Shown here piece by piece: positions 18,933 to 26,752 of a DNA stretch of 64,000 nt (its first letter is position 1; every line of letters starts with the position of its first letter). The notes under the pieces were generated by a model, which saw only the letters and a program-made list of their open reading frames with translations, had not been told where the DNA came from and did not search any database. The translations under genes and the position numbers were made by a program. Origin of the DNA: Flavobacteriales bacterium (GTDB lineage Bacteria; Bacteroidota; Bacteroidia; Flavobacteriales_D; Crocinitomicaceae); assembly GCA_947463385.1 (NCBI GenBank), contig CANHSL010000001.1:1-64000 (forward strand). Direction: 5' to 3'.

Positions 18933-19303
18933 TGCTTGGATTTTTGAGTTAACCAAAGACGCTTCTCTTCCGTAAGAAGTCGTTTATGTTTTTTTGCCCA
19001 TTTAAGCACAATCACTTTATTGTCATTGAAACTTAAATCGTTTTCATAAGGTGGAAAATCACGAGGAATTTTACCCTTTTTAAAATAGGTTTGCAGCGTT
19101 TTGATGTCCAAAATATAACGGTCTGCAGCCGGACTGCGCTCACCACTTACACCAAAAATAACAGGCACCTCCACAGGTGTTGTAGCTGCAGGATTAATTT
19201 GGTGGGTAGGCGTATTGAACCCTTTCTTTTGGTTGGTGCTTTGTGCTTCTACATTAAAAAATGTTAGTAAAACAATAGGTAGAAGTACTAGTTTGAATTT
19301 CAT
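18929..19303 (-). CDS. Exported hypothetical protein upstream of the T9SS type B gene
   Basis: A 124-residue protein with a signal peptide ending VEAQ at about residue 21. The mature part has a Pro/Thr-rich start and then an Asp/Lys-rich region without a family I recognise (LDIKTLQTYFKKGKIP, LKWAKKHKRLLTEEKRLWL). It is the first gene of a two-gene unit: its TGA overlaps the TTG start of the large T9SS type B protein, so translation is probably coupled and the two may act together at the surface. A TATATTTG box lies 16 nt upstream. Confidence 0.6.
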   Translation of the reverse strand: MKFKLVLLPIVLLTFFNVEAQSTNQKKGFNTPTHQINPAATTPVEVPVIFGVSGERSPAADRYILDIKTLQTYFKKGKIPRDFPPYENDLSFNDNKVIVLKWAKKHKRLLTEEKRLWLTQKSKH

Positions 19304-19319
19304 TTCGGTTCCTTGACGT

Positions 19320-19327
19320 CAAATATA
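19320..19327 (-). promoter_or_regulatory. TAnnTTTG promoter box
   Basis: On the minus strand TATATTTG lies 16 nt before the ATG at 19303, an exact -7 consensus match, and would drive the two-gene unit ending in the T9SS type B protein. Confidence 0.5.
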
Positions 19328-19409
19328 AGCAAAAGTTGCCATCTTTGATGAATATTAAACAATAGAGAGCAAAGAGTAATTAACACTATTTATTTGAAAT
19401 CTTAACCTT

Positions 19410-20396
19410 TTGGTAATTCAAGGCCTTACATATCATTTTCCTGCTCGTCAAATTGACATTACGGATGCGAGTTTCGAGAATAAACAGCAGTATGATGCGC
19501 ATCAAACCTTTGTTGGTACATCAACGCTTTATCAAGCCTCCTCTGATCTCACAGCAAGTGATTTAGCGTTTAATGCAGCAATAAAGCTGCTTGTAGATGT
19601 TGATCTCAATGACATCGATTTTTTAATTTTCTCTTCCTTGACTTTGGACTATCACGCGCCGTCCACGGCAAGTATTTTGCATAAAAAACTCGGATTAAAA
19701 GCCGCTTGTGGCGTAATGGACCTTCCCTTAGGTTGTGCCGGATTCCCTATGGCACTGATGACAGCAAATGGATTATTTAAAACCATGAACCTAAACCGTG
19801 TCTTAGTCCTATTGGGTGAAATACCAACACGTGCAGTTCATCCGGCAGATGCTTCCCTCAAGTACGTTTTTGGTGACGCAGGAGTAGCGGTGATGTTAGG
19901 TCAATCGATGGATACGCTGTATTTTGAATTTGGAAATGATGGCGATGGTTTTTCTAGCCTGAATGTGCAACGAGGTGGTGCCCGTTTCCCTATGGATATT
20001 TCCTATCTTGAGTCTAACCGAGAGTTTCCTTGGTTAAATCAATTCGGAGCATTGTCCATGGATGGTCATGGTATTTTAAAACTAAGCTTAACGCACATTC
20101 CTCAGGCTGTTTATTCACTGCTCGATAAATACGGACTCACACTGGATCAAATCGATCATGTAATTTTTCATCAAGCGAGTAATATTGTTATTGATGCGCT
20201 ACAGCGGAAACTAAACCTACCGAAAGAAAAGGTTGTTAATTATCTAGCAGATGGAGGAAATACCATCTCTTGCGGAATTCCTATAGCATGGGCTAAAGCA
20301 CAAGAAGAGATGCGCTTTAAAGCAGGAGACAGCATCATGGTTTTCGGTTTTGGTGTCGGTTTTTCTTGGTGCGGAAGTATTTTGAAGTATCATTAA
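19410..20396 (+). CDS. 3-oxoacyl-ACP synthase III-like enzyme (first of pair)
   Basis: A 328-residue thiolase-fold condensing enzyme of the KAS III/FabH type. The Cys-His-Asn triad is complete: Cys in DLPLGCAGF (near residue 110), His in VIFHQASNIV (near 251) and Asn in DGGNTISCG (near 281), with a terminal GFGVGFSWCG loop. FabH enzymes join an acyl-CoA starter to malonyl-ACP. The frame has no ATG near the natural start; TTG at 19410 is the first possible one after an in-frame stop at 19395. It heads a tight same-strand run with an ACP, a second KAS III, an SDR, a glycosyltransferase and an acetyltransferase, so it probably makes a special short acyl chain rather than serving housekeeping lipid synthesis. 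Confidence 0.88.
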   Translation: MVIQGLTYHFPARQIDITDASFENKQQYDAHQTFVGTSTLYQASSDLTASDLAFNAAIKLLVDVDLNDIDFLIFSSLTLDYHAPSTASILHKKLGLKAACGVMDLPLGCAGFPMALMTANGLFKTMNLNRVLVLLGEIPTRAVHPADASLKYVFGDAGVAVMLGQSMDTLYFEFGNDGDGFSSLNVQRGGARFPMDISYLESNREFPWLNQFGALSMDGHGILKLSLTHIPQAVYSLLDKYGLTLDQIDHVIFHQASNIVIDALQRKLNLPKEKVVNYLADGGNTISCGIPIAWAKAQEEMRFKAGDSIMVFGFGVGFSWCGSILKYH

Positions 20397-20408
20397 GTTA
20401 AGGTTAAC

Positions 20409-20416
20409 TATCTTTG
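20409..20416 (+). promoter_or_regulatory. TAnnTTTG box abutting the ACP start
   Basis: TATCTTTG ends 3 nt before the ATG at 20420, in the 23-nt gap between the first KAS III gene and the ACP gene. It matches the Bacteroidota -7 consensus and could give an internal, practically leaderless transcript of the ACP and downstream genes. It may be coincidental. Confidence 0.35.
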
Positions 20417-20419
20417 AGT

Positions 20420-20659
20420 ATGGAAATTAATGGATTTATCAACCACTTGACAGAAGAGTTTGAGGACTTAGGAGTCTTTGAATTAACACCTTCTACGGTA
20501 CTTAGGGAGATTCCCGGTTGGAACAGCATGCATATTTTATTGCTTGTTGCCATGATTGATTTTCGTTATCAAGTCTTGTTGTCCGGTGAACATTTGAAAA
20601 TGGTGGTTTCGGTAAATGATTTATTTGAATTGGTGAAACAAAAGCAAGGTGAACACTGA
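20420..20659 (+). CDS. Stand-alone acyl carrier protein
   Basis: A 79-residue four-helix carrier. The phosphopantetheine-accepting serine sits in PGWNSMHILLLVAMID (near residue 35), where the classical DSL is NSM but the flanking hydrophobic helix is intact. It lacks the strong acidity and sequence of the housekeeping AcpP, so it is a specialised carrier. I use ATG 20420; a TTG two codons earlier adds only two residues. Located between two KAS III genes and overlapping the second by 11 nt, it should carry the acyl chain these enzymes build and hand it to an acyltransferase. Confidence 0.82.
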   Translation: MEINGFINHLTEEFEDLGVFELTPSTVLREIPGWNSMHILLLVAMIDFRYQVLLSGEHLKMVVSVNDLFELVKQKQGEH

Positions 20660-21695
20660 AATTCATAATACACGGATTGATGCAGTGTATGCGGGTATAC
20701 CTGAGCATGAAGTATTTACCTCTGATTATTCTTTGTTTTCTCCCGATGAAGCGCGCTTATTTACTAAAAATACAGGCATACATTCCCGACGTGTTGCTCC
20801 AGATGGCGTTACATGTTCTGATTTGTGTTACATTGCCGCTGAAGCGCTGTTAGCCGATTTTGATGTGGCAAATGAAATCGATTTGCTCATTTTTGTTTCT
20901 CAATCTCCGGATTATTTTTTGCCTGCTACCGCAATTCTTTTGCAAGAGCGTTTGGGCTTACGCGATGCGTGCATGGCCTTTGATATCAGTTTAGGTTGCT
21001 CGGGCTATGTATATGGCTTACAAGTGGTAGGCCAGTTTATTCAATCCGGTGCCGTACGGAAAGCCTTGCTTCTTGTCGGAGATAAATCAACGATTTCTAC
21101 AGCCTATCAAGATAAGAGCACGTATCCATTATTCGGTGATGCAGGTACGGCAACCTTGCTGTCGTTTTCAGCGGATTCAAAACCCTGGTTTATAAATACT
21201 GGTTCCGATGGCTCCGGAAAAAATTCCATCATTATCGAGGGTGGACATTCACGGAATCCTTACGGGACTTATTCGGAAGAGCTTTTGGATTACGATGGCA
21301 AGATGCATTCAAAAAGCCATCTGCATCTAGAGGGGCTGGATGTGTTTAATTTTGCATTAAATCGCGTTCCGCAATCGATTCAAGAAACGCTTCAATGCTC
21401 AGGTAAATTAATGGATACTATTGATTATCTTGTGCTTCATCAGGCGAATGGATTGATTACAAAGACATTGGCGAGAAAGCTTAACGTGCCATTGGAGCGT
21501 TGTTTGACCTCTATTGAGCAGTTTGGTAATACAAGTTCAGCATCCATTCCCTTAACCCTAGTTTGTCACGGGGATGAATTGTATGGACGTAAGGACATTT
21601 CACTTATCTTGTCTGGTTTTGGTGTGGGTTTTTCCTGGGCCTCACTTTTTTTAAGCGCCGATTTCCCTAAAACTAAACTCATTACGCATGCTTAA
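20649..21695 (+). CDS. 3-oxoacyl-ACP synthase III-like enzyme (second of pair)
   Basis: A 348-residue KAS III-family enzyme, GTG start, overlapping the ACP gene by 11 nt. Catalytic residues are all present: Cys in DISLGCSGYVYGL (near residue 116), His in LVLHQANGLI (near 262) and Asn in FGNTSSASIP (near 294). It is clearly paralogous to the synthase at 19410 but well diverged from it. Two active-looking synthases on one ACP suggest either two successive condensations or a heterodimer; the sequence does not decide. The stop overlaps the SDR start by 8 nt. Confidence 0.88.
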   Translation: MNTEIHNTRIDAVYAGIPEHEVFTSDYSLFSPDEARLFTKNTGIHSRRVAPDGVTCSDLCYIAAEALLADFDVANEIDLLIFVSQSPDYFLPATAILLQERLGLRDACMAFDISLGCSGYVYGLQVVGQFIQSGAVRKALLLVGDKSTISTAYQDKSTYPLFGDAGTATLLSFSADSKPWFINTGSDGSGKNSIIIEGGHSRNPYGTYSEELLDYDGKMHSKSHLHLEGLDVFNFALNRVPQSIQETLQCSGKLMDTIDYLVLHQANGLITKTLARKLNVPLERCLTSIEQFGNTSSASIPLTLVCHGDELYGRKDISLILSGFGVGFSWASLFLSADFPKTKLITHA

Positions 21696-22416
21696 CCTAT
21701 CAGAGAAAAGGGTTTTGGTAACAGGTGTTTCTTCGGCTATTGGTGCCGAAATCGCCCAAACGATTCTTAAACTGGGAGGTACAGTGGTTGGGACCTATCG
21801 GTCTTCGGATTCTGTCCTTTTGGAGCAGCTTTCAACTCAAGGTGGCTTTGAATCTTTTCACTGGGATGTTTTTACTGAACCCCATTTTCTTGAAGGACAG
21901 CAAGCTTTTGACGCTTGGGTGCATTGTATTGGTGTCATTCATCCGCAGCCCATCAAATATTTAAACAAGGAAGGAAGTGAAGCGCTTTTTCAAGTGAATT
22001 ATTTCTCTGCAACGCGCATGGCCTCTTTGTTAATGAAGCAAAATTTACTTCTACCAAAGGCTTCAATTGTGTTTTTATCTTCTGTTTCAAGCCAGTATCC
22101 GTATCGTGGAGGAGCCGCCTATGCATCTTCAAAAGCAGCCTTAGAAACGTTTGCTAAAGCACTGGCGTTGGAGTTGAGTACGAAGCAAATCCGTGTAAAT
22201 ACCTTGGTTTGTGGATTGGTGAGGTCGCCAATGTTTGATGCCTCAAAAGCCCCATATTCCGCTGCTGAAATTGAGTCCATGGAGGCTAGGTATCCATTGG
22301 GCATCGGAACTCCATCAGATGTAGCGAAACCTTGTGCCTTTTTATTGAGTGATTATGCCGCTTGGATTTCTGGTGCGCAACTGCTGCTTGATGGCGGGTT
22401 AATGTTGAATGTGTAA
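21688..22416 (+). CDS. SDR oxidoreductase, likely 3-oxoacyl-ACP reductase
   Basis: A 242-residue short-chain dehydrogenase. The NAD(P) motif is TGVSSAIGAEI at the N-terminus. The catalytic Ser is in FLSSVSS, the Tyr and Lys are in YASSKAAL, and the C-terminus has the FabG-like WISGAQLLLDGG block. In this setting it would reduce a 3-oxoacyl-ACP to the 3-hydroxy form. It overlaps the preceding KAS III by 8 nt and is followed after 9 nt by the glycosyltransferase. The substrate is inferred from neighbours only. Confidence 0.85.
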   Translation: MLNLSEKRVLVTGVSSAIGAEIAQTILKLGGTVVGTYRSSDSVLLEQLSTQGGFESFHWDVFTEPHFLEGQQAFDAWVHCIGVIHPQPIKYLNKEGSEALFQVNYFSATRMASLLMKQNLLLPKASIVFLSSVSSQYPYRGGAAYASSKAALETFAKALALELSTKQIRVNTLVCGLVRSPMFDASKAPYSAAEIESMEARYPLGIGTPSDVAKPCAFLLSDYAAWISGAQLLLDGGLMLNV

Positions 22417-22425
22417 TTTTAACGA

Positions 22426-23325
22426 ATGAACGATCAAGTTACCGTTGTTATACCAACCTTTAATAATTCCAAGGGAGCGATTGATTTAGTACAGTTACTA
22501 GCGGTTCATTTCCCGGCCTTTCATCTAATTGTTGTTGATGATGGGAGTGAGGTATCCCACTGGGAGCAACTTAAATCTTTTTCTTCCTTTCCTAGGCTTA
22601 AAAAAATACGGTTAGCAAAGAATTTTGGACAACATGCAGCCTTGTATGCAGGCATGTCACAGGTGAAGACAGCCTACGTGATAACCATGGATGATGACCA
22701 TCAGGATTTAGTAACACATATTCCTGCCTTGTTGGCGGCCACATCAAGTGGAAGTCATGCTGTAATTTATGGTCTATTTTCGGTCCGTCGCACGTGGCTT
22801 AGGTCAACATTGACTACCGCTTATCGGTTGTTTTCTGGGATGGTGGGTGCGGGGCATGGCAAGGGAAGTGGCTTTCGTTTGTTGCGAAATGATTTGGTTC
22901 AGTCCCTGTGTAAAGATGCCGGTGGAGTTCAGTTCTTGGATGAACGCATTCGGTGGTTTACGGATGAAATTGCTTTTGTATCTCTTAAGGTCCATGTAGG
23001 GTCTTTTAAGTCTAGATATTCACTCGGTAGATTACTCAGTTTAAGCATTGGAAAGTCCTTTTATGCCACCGATTTTCCATTGAGATTAATGGCAGTTTTT
23101 GGTGCATTGATGGCCTTGGTTAACCTCGGCATAGGAACGTTTTTTTTATATAAAAAATTAATAGATAAGATTGAGGTACCGGGGTTTACTTCCTTGATTG
23201 TTAGCGTATTGTTTTCTACCGGTCTATTGCTTTTTGGTGTAGGGATTCTTGCTACGTATTTGCGTCAAATTCTGCTTCGGGTGAATCACGCTCCTACATA
23301 TCACATTCAAGAGATTTCAGAATGA
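22426..23325 (+). CDS. GT2 glycosyltransferase, membrane-anchored (ArnC/GtrB-like)
   Basis: A 299-residue enzyme with a GT-A catalytic domain at the N-terminus (VVIPTFNNSKGAI, LIVVDDGSE, and the metal-binding MDDDHQD near residue 88), then two transmembrane helices near residues 220-245 and 255-285. This layout is that of polyprenyl-phosphate sugar transferases such as ArnC and GtrB, which load one sugar onto undecaprenyl phosphate at the inner membrane. The ATGA overlap with the GNAT gene and the upstream acyl-ACP genes suggest that the sugar is acylated. The sugar identity is unknown. Confidence 0.87.
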   Translation: MNDQVTVVIPTFNNSKGAIDLVQLLAVHFPAFHLIVVDDGSEVSHWEQLKSFSSFPRLKKIRLAKNFGQHAALYAGMSQVKTAYVITMDDDHQDLVTHIPALLAATSSGSHAVIYGLFSVRRTWLRSTLTTAYRLFSGMVGAGHGKGSGFRLLRNDLVQSLCKDAGGVQFLDERIRWFTDEIAFVSLKVHVGSFKSRYSLGRLLSLSIGKSFYATDFPLRLMAVFGALMALVNLGIGTFFLYKKLIDKIEVPGFTSLIVSVLFSTGLLLFGVGILATYLRQILLRVNHAPTYHIQEISE

Positions 23326-23924
23326 TACTAACTGGATTTGGAGTTGTCTTGAAGCGAATTACCAAGGAAGATATTGAGCAAATTAGGCGCTGGAGAAATC
23401 AAGATTTCGTAAGGGATCAAATGTTTCACACGGAATTGATAACAGAAACACAACAGGATGCTTGGTTTGAATCTGTAAACAACTGCTTTAATTATTACTT
23501 TGTAATTCATGTGGATGAATTGCCAATTGGAGTCATTTATGCAAAACATGTGAACCCAAAAACCTTAGCGGGGGAGGGTGGAATTTTTATCGGAGAACAC
23601 GCTTTTTTAACTTCTGATTCACCGGCGAGAGCCTCCATGCTTCTTTTACATTTCTGCTTTAATAAATTGATGTTAAGTAGTTCATTAATAAGAATTAAAG
23701 AAGGTAATAAGGTGGCCATTCGCTACAACGAACTTCTAGGGTATGTGGTTCAACAACGGGCCGGAGAAGAAATATTACTATGCCTAACGAAGGAGGCTTT
23801 TCAGCGTTCAATGATGGTATCACGCGTCCTGCGTTTATTGGATATCGAGTCAATTCAATTAACGGGCATGCCTTCTGAAAATAATCTGGAGCAACTCAAT
23901 GCCTTGCTGGAATCAAATCGGTAA
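23322..23924 (+). CDS. GNAT-family N-acyltransferase (PseH/RimJ-like)
   Basis: A 200-residue GNAT protein. The opening KRITKEDIEQIRRWRNQDFVR and QQDAWFESV are typical of the RimJ/PseH branch, which acylates amino groups of proteins or amino sugars, and the acyl-CoA-binding loop region lies around residues 85-125. It overlaps the glycosyltransferase by 4 nt. I infer that it N-acylates the sugar handled by that enzyme, possibly taking the acyl group from the cluster's ACP. The acceptor is not proven. The last 12 nt overlap the convergent hydroxylase gene. Confidence 0.8.
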   Translation: MILTGFGVVLKRITKEDIEQIRRWRNQDFVRDQMFHTELITETQQDAWFESVNNCFNYYFVIHVDELPIGVIYAKHVNPKTLAGEGGIFIGEHAFLTSDSPARASMLLLHFCFNKLMLSSSLIRIKEGNKVAIRYNELLGYVVQQRAGEEILLCLTKEAFQRSMMVSRVLRLLDIESIQLTGMPSENNLEQLNALLESNR

Positions 23925-24572
23925 ACAGCCCTTTTCAAAAGCCTCATTCCATGCTGAGTGCGAAGCCATTGAGAGTAAAAAAGGGTCATCCAAATGTGCT
24001 ATTTTATGTCGACTGATTTCATGAGCAGTATAGCCCCATAAGGGGTTTGGAATATCAAACATTAATACAATTCGATCTTCGCTGCTTTGATTCCAAGCGC
24101 TGTGTTCATAGGAATCATCAAAAATGATCATCTTACCGGGTTGATGATATTCTGTTTGGTTTCCAACCCGAATAGCGCATGCGTTTCCTTGTGGAACGAT
24201 TAAGGGAAGGTGTCCTCTCAAGATCATCCGTGAATACCCCCGGTGGGGCATAATGGTCGTGTTGGGCTTCATTCGTGAAAAGTCACAGGAAATGAGCTCG
24301 GGTATTGAGTTTATGAGCGCTGCTGTCCTTGGACAAAGGGCTTGATTGTTAAGGTGACTCATTCCGAAAAACTTGAATGTAAACACATCCCATGCTGCAT
24401 CCTCTTCACTTTGTACATACTGCGGAAACGTCTTAAGCCACGATTTAGGCGTGTTTAATGCAAGTAAATCAGTGAGTTCTTTTGATATTAGGTCGAAGGA
24501 ATCCGTTAATGCGTTAAGAAATTCGAACGTTTTGCTGTCATAAAAAAAGCTTGGATTCTTTGGGTCCTTCAT
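23913..24572 (-). CDS. Aspartyl/asparaginyl beta-hydroxylase-like dioxygenase
   Basis: About 219 residues of the Asp/Asn beta-hydroxylase (LpxO-like) branch of 2-oxoglutarate/Fe(II) oxygenases. The first metal His is in TIMPHRGYSR (near residue 117), the RGHLPL segment binds 2-oxoglutarate, and the second His is in FDDSYEHSAWN (near 163), followed by RIVLMFDI. Relatives hydroxylate Asp residues of proteins or the 2-position of lipid A acyl chains. Next to an acyl-chain cluster, hydroxylation of an acyl group is plausible but not shown. I use ATG 24572, preceded by the near-consensus box TATCTTTA; a TTG at 24602 would add ten residues. Confidence 0.85.
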   Translation of the reverse strand: MKDPKNPSFFYDSKTFEFLNALTDSFDLISKELTDLLALNTPKSWLKTFPQYVQSEEDAAWDVFTFKFFGMSHLNNQALCPRTAALINSIPELISCDFSRMKPNTTIMPHRGYSRMILRGHLPLIVPQGNACAIRVGNQTEYHQPGKMIIFDDSYEHSAWNQSSEDRIVLMFDIPNPLWGYTAHEISRHKIAHLDDPFLLSMASHSAWNEAFEKGCLPI

Positions 24573-24612
24573 CGCGATAAAGATAGAATTTTTTTCAGTC
24601 AACTTCTCGTTG

Positions 24613-24620
24613 TAAATTTG
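24613..24620 (+). promoter_or_regulatory. TAnnTTTG promoter box for the WG-repeat gene
   Basis: TAAATTTG ends 5 nt before the ATG at 24626 and matches the Bacteroidota -7 consensus. It lies in the 53-nt gap to the divergent hydroxylase gene. Confidence 0.5.
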
Positions 24621-24625
24621 ACCTA

Positions 24626-26752
24626 ATGATGCGTTCGTACTTCCTTATATCGTTCTTGCTGAGTACGGCATATACCGTGCTGGGACAAAAGGATAAGGTT
24701 TTGCGTGGATTTACCGAATTAAACGCTAAGAACTATGGGCTGGCCTTGCAAAGCTTTCATGAAATTAAAGACAAAAATCCAAGTGTTTCGAGCTTCGGAA
24801 TGGCACTTTTGTTTGGTGAGACGCTTGAGTTTAAACACCTCGATTCAGCCATCTTCTATACCAATGAAGCCATTCAGTCCTTTCCATTGAATTTATCTCA
24901 TATTTCTCGAAAACAAGGAATAGCCTTGCAAGACTTGGGTTGGGATCTTGAGGGGATGAAACGATTGCTTCAAGGTTTCTATGCTAAGAAGTTCAACGAA
25001 TTGCAGAAAACGAATTCGATTGCAGAAATAAACCAGTTTTTAATGGTAGCGAAAGATTATGAGTACAGGGATGCGGTCCTTGACTTCCGGGATAGTTTGT
25101 GCTTCGTGGCGTGTGGTCAGGACCAGTTGGCTTGCTTATTGCAATTAAAATTAATGTCCCCGAAATCAAAGTTCACTACACAACTTCAAGAGCGTATCGA
25201 AGAACTTGGGTATAAGCGTTGGGTACAACATGGGAAAGAAGACGAATTTTACACGTACACACTGTATCATCCATGGAGTATTTATAAACCCTTAGCGGAG
25301 GATGAGATCTATCATCTGTACATGACGCAAAACGACACCATAGCGTTTAAGCGGTTTATTCAGTTGTATCCTGGAAATAAAAATATCGATAAAATTTGGC
25401 GCGCATTTTATCAATTGAGCGCAGGGAATTATGATCAAAACAAGATGCGGAATTTTATTTCTCGTTATCCCATGTATCCGTACGCTGAAAATGTACGCGC
25501 TGAATTGGAGCGTTTCGGAAAAGAATTATATCCTTATGCATCAGCAGATGGACTCTTGGGTTACATGGATGAACAGGGGTTGGTGGTGATACCTGCTGTT
25601 TACGATTGGGTGGGTGATTTTAAGGAAGGGTTAGCCGTAGTTATGAAAGGGGCATCCTATGGGGTGATAAATAAGCAAGGTCAATTGCACTTGCCTATTG
25701 CGTTTGAGTTTATTTCTGATTTTCATAACGGCTATGCTATTTTCAGTCAGAATTCAATGTTTGGCTTAGTAAATCGTGCGGGTATTGAGGTGATTATTAA
25801 TCAATTTAATGATTTAGAATGGGCGTTTGGGGATTTACTTATTTATGAGAATGACGGCCTGAAGGGCGTAATGAATATCCAGGGGGAATTCCTTTCTCCG
25901 CTTATGTTTAACGAGGTGAATCCAGTGAACGAGATGTTGGCTGTTGTTACGATTGATGGGCTTTCTGGGGTGATAAACTCATCCCTTATCAAGGTTATAC
26001 CGATTGCGTACGAGCAAGTAATTCAAAATGAACATGGATTTTTGGTGGTTAAAGAGGGCCAGCGGGGTATGTTTGATCCGTTTGGAAAAGCCTTGCTCCC
26101 TGTGGAGTTTAATGAAATCGGCGAGCTGAGTCAGGGATTCAGAGTGCTTCGGAAAGGGAATGTATTTAGTCACGTGAATTGCACCACATGGCGCATTGCG
26201 GATTACTGGTACACGAATTTTCCAGATGCCATGCGTTGGGCGAAAATGATCAATGGGCAATTTCTCATACTGAAAAATAAAAAGTACGTGTTTGTAGACA
26301 CCTTGCAGCGCTTCACCAAATTATTTTCCATGAATCAATTGAATACGGTGGCTGAAGTACTATCTGGAATCAAGGAGAAAAATGGAAGTTTTGGTTTTTG
26401 GGATCGAAGCGGAAAGGAATTGTCACCTTTTCAGTTCGATTACGTTGAACCGTTGAAGAATGGACAATATCTAGTAACATTGAACGGACAACATGGAATT
26501 TATTCCAACGCCGGGCAGCCAGTGCTTCCCTGTATTTATGATGATATTATCGCTTGGAATGAAAATAACTACTACGTAGTGCAAAAAGGATCAAAAAAAG
26601 GTATTTTTACCATGGATGGAAAGGAAATCTTGCCCCTTGAATTTGATTGGATTAAAAAATATAACGAGCAGTGTTGGATGCTTAAAAAGGATGGTGAACT
26701 CATGTATTTTTTTCCAACGAGTGCAAAATGGATTACACTAACTAGAAACTAA
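24626..26752 (+). CDS. Exported WG-repeat protein
   Basis: A 708-residue protein with a signal peptide ending VLGQ near residue 21. An N-terminal TPR-like helical region spans about residues 25-300. Seven or more WG repeats follow to the C-terminus, seen as recurring G-x-x-[DN]-x-x-G followed by IP and Y/F-D/E motifs (for example GYMDEQGLVVIPAVYDWV, GVINKQGQLHLPIAFEFI, GIFTMDGKEILPLEFDWI). WG proteins are abundant in Bacteroidota, are probably beta-propeller-like, and have no settled function. The stop codon is immediately followed by the TonB-like gene, so they are co-expressed. Confidence 0.85.
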   Translation: MMRSYFLISFLLSTAYTVLGQKDKVLRGFTELNAKNYGLALQSFHEIKDKNPSVSSFGMALLFGETLEFKHLDSAIFYTNEAIQSFPLNLSHISRKQGIALQDLGWDLEGMKRLLQGFYAKKFNELQKTNSIAEINQFLMVAKDYEYRDAVLDFRDSLCFVACGQDQLACLLQLKLMSPKSKFTTQLQERIEELGYKRWVQHGKEDEFYTYTLYHPWSIYKPLAEDEIYHLYMTQNDTIAFKRFIQLYPGNKNIDKIWRAFYQLSAGNYDQNKMRNFISRYPMYPYAENVRAELERFGKELYPYASADGLLGYMDEQGLVVIPAVYDWVGDFKEGLAVVMKGASYGVINKQGQLHLPIAFEFISDFHNGYAIFSQNSMFGLVNRAGIEVIINQFNDLEWAFGDLLIYENDGLKGVMNIQGEFLSPLMFNEVNPVNEMLAVVTIDGLSGVINSSLIKVIPIAYEQVIQNEHGFLVVKEGQRGMFDPFGKALLPVEFNEIGELSQGFRVLRKGNVFSHVNCTTWRIADYWYTNFPDAMRWAKMINGQFLILKNKKYVFVDTLQRFTKLFSMNQLNTVAEVLSGIKEKNGSFGFWDRSGKELSPFQFDYVEPLKNGQYLVTLNGQHGIYSNAGQPVLPCIYDDIIAWNENNYYVVQKGSKKGIFTMDGKEILPLEFDWIKKYNEQCWMLKKDGELMYFFPTSAKWITLTRN

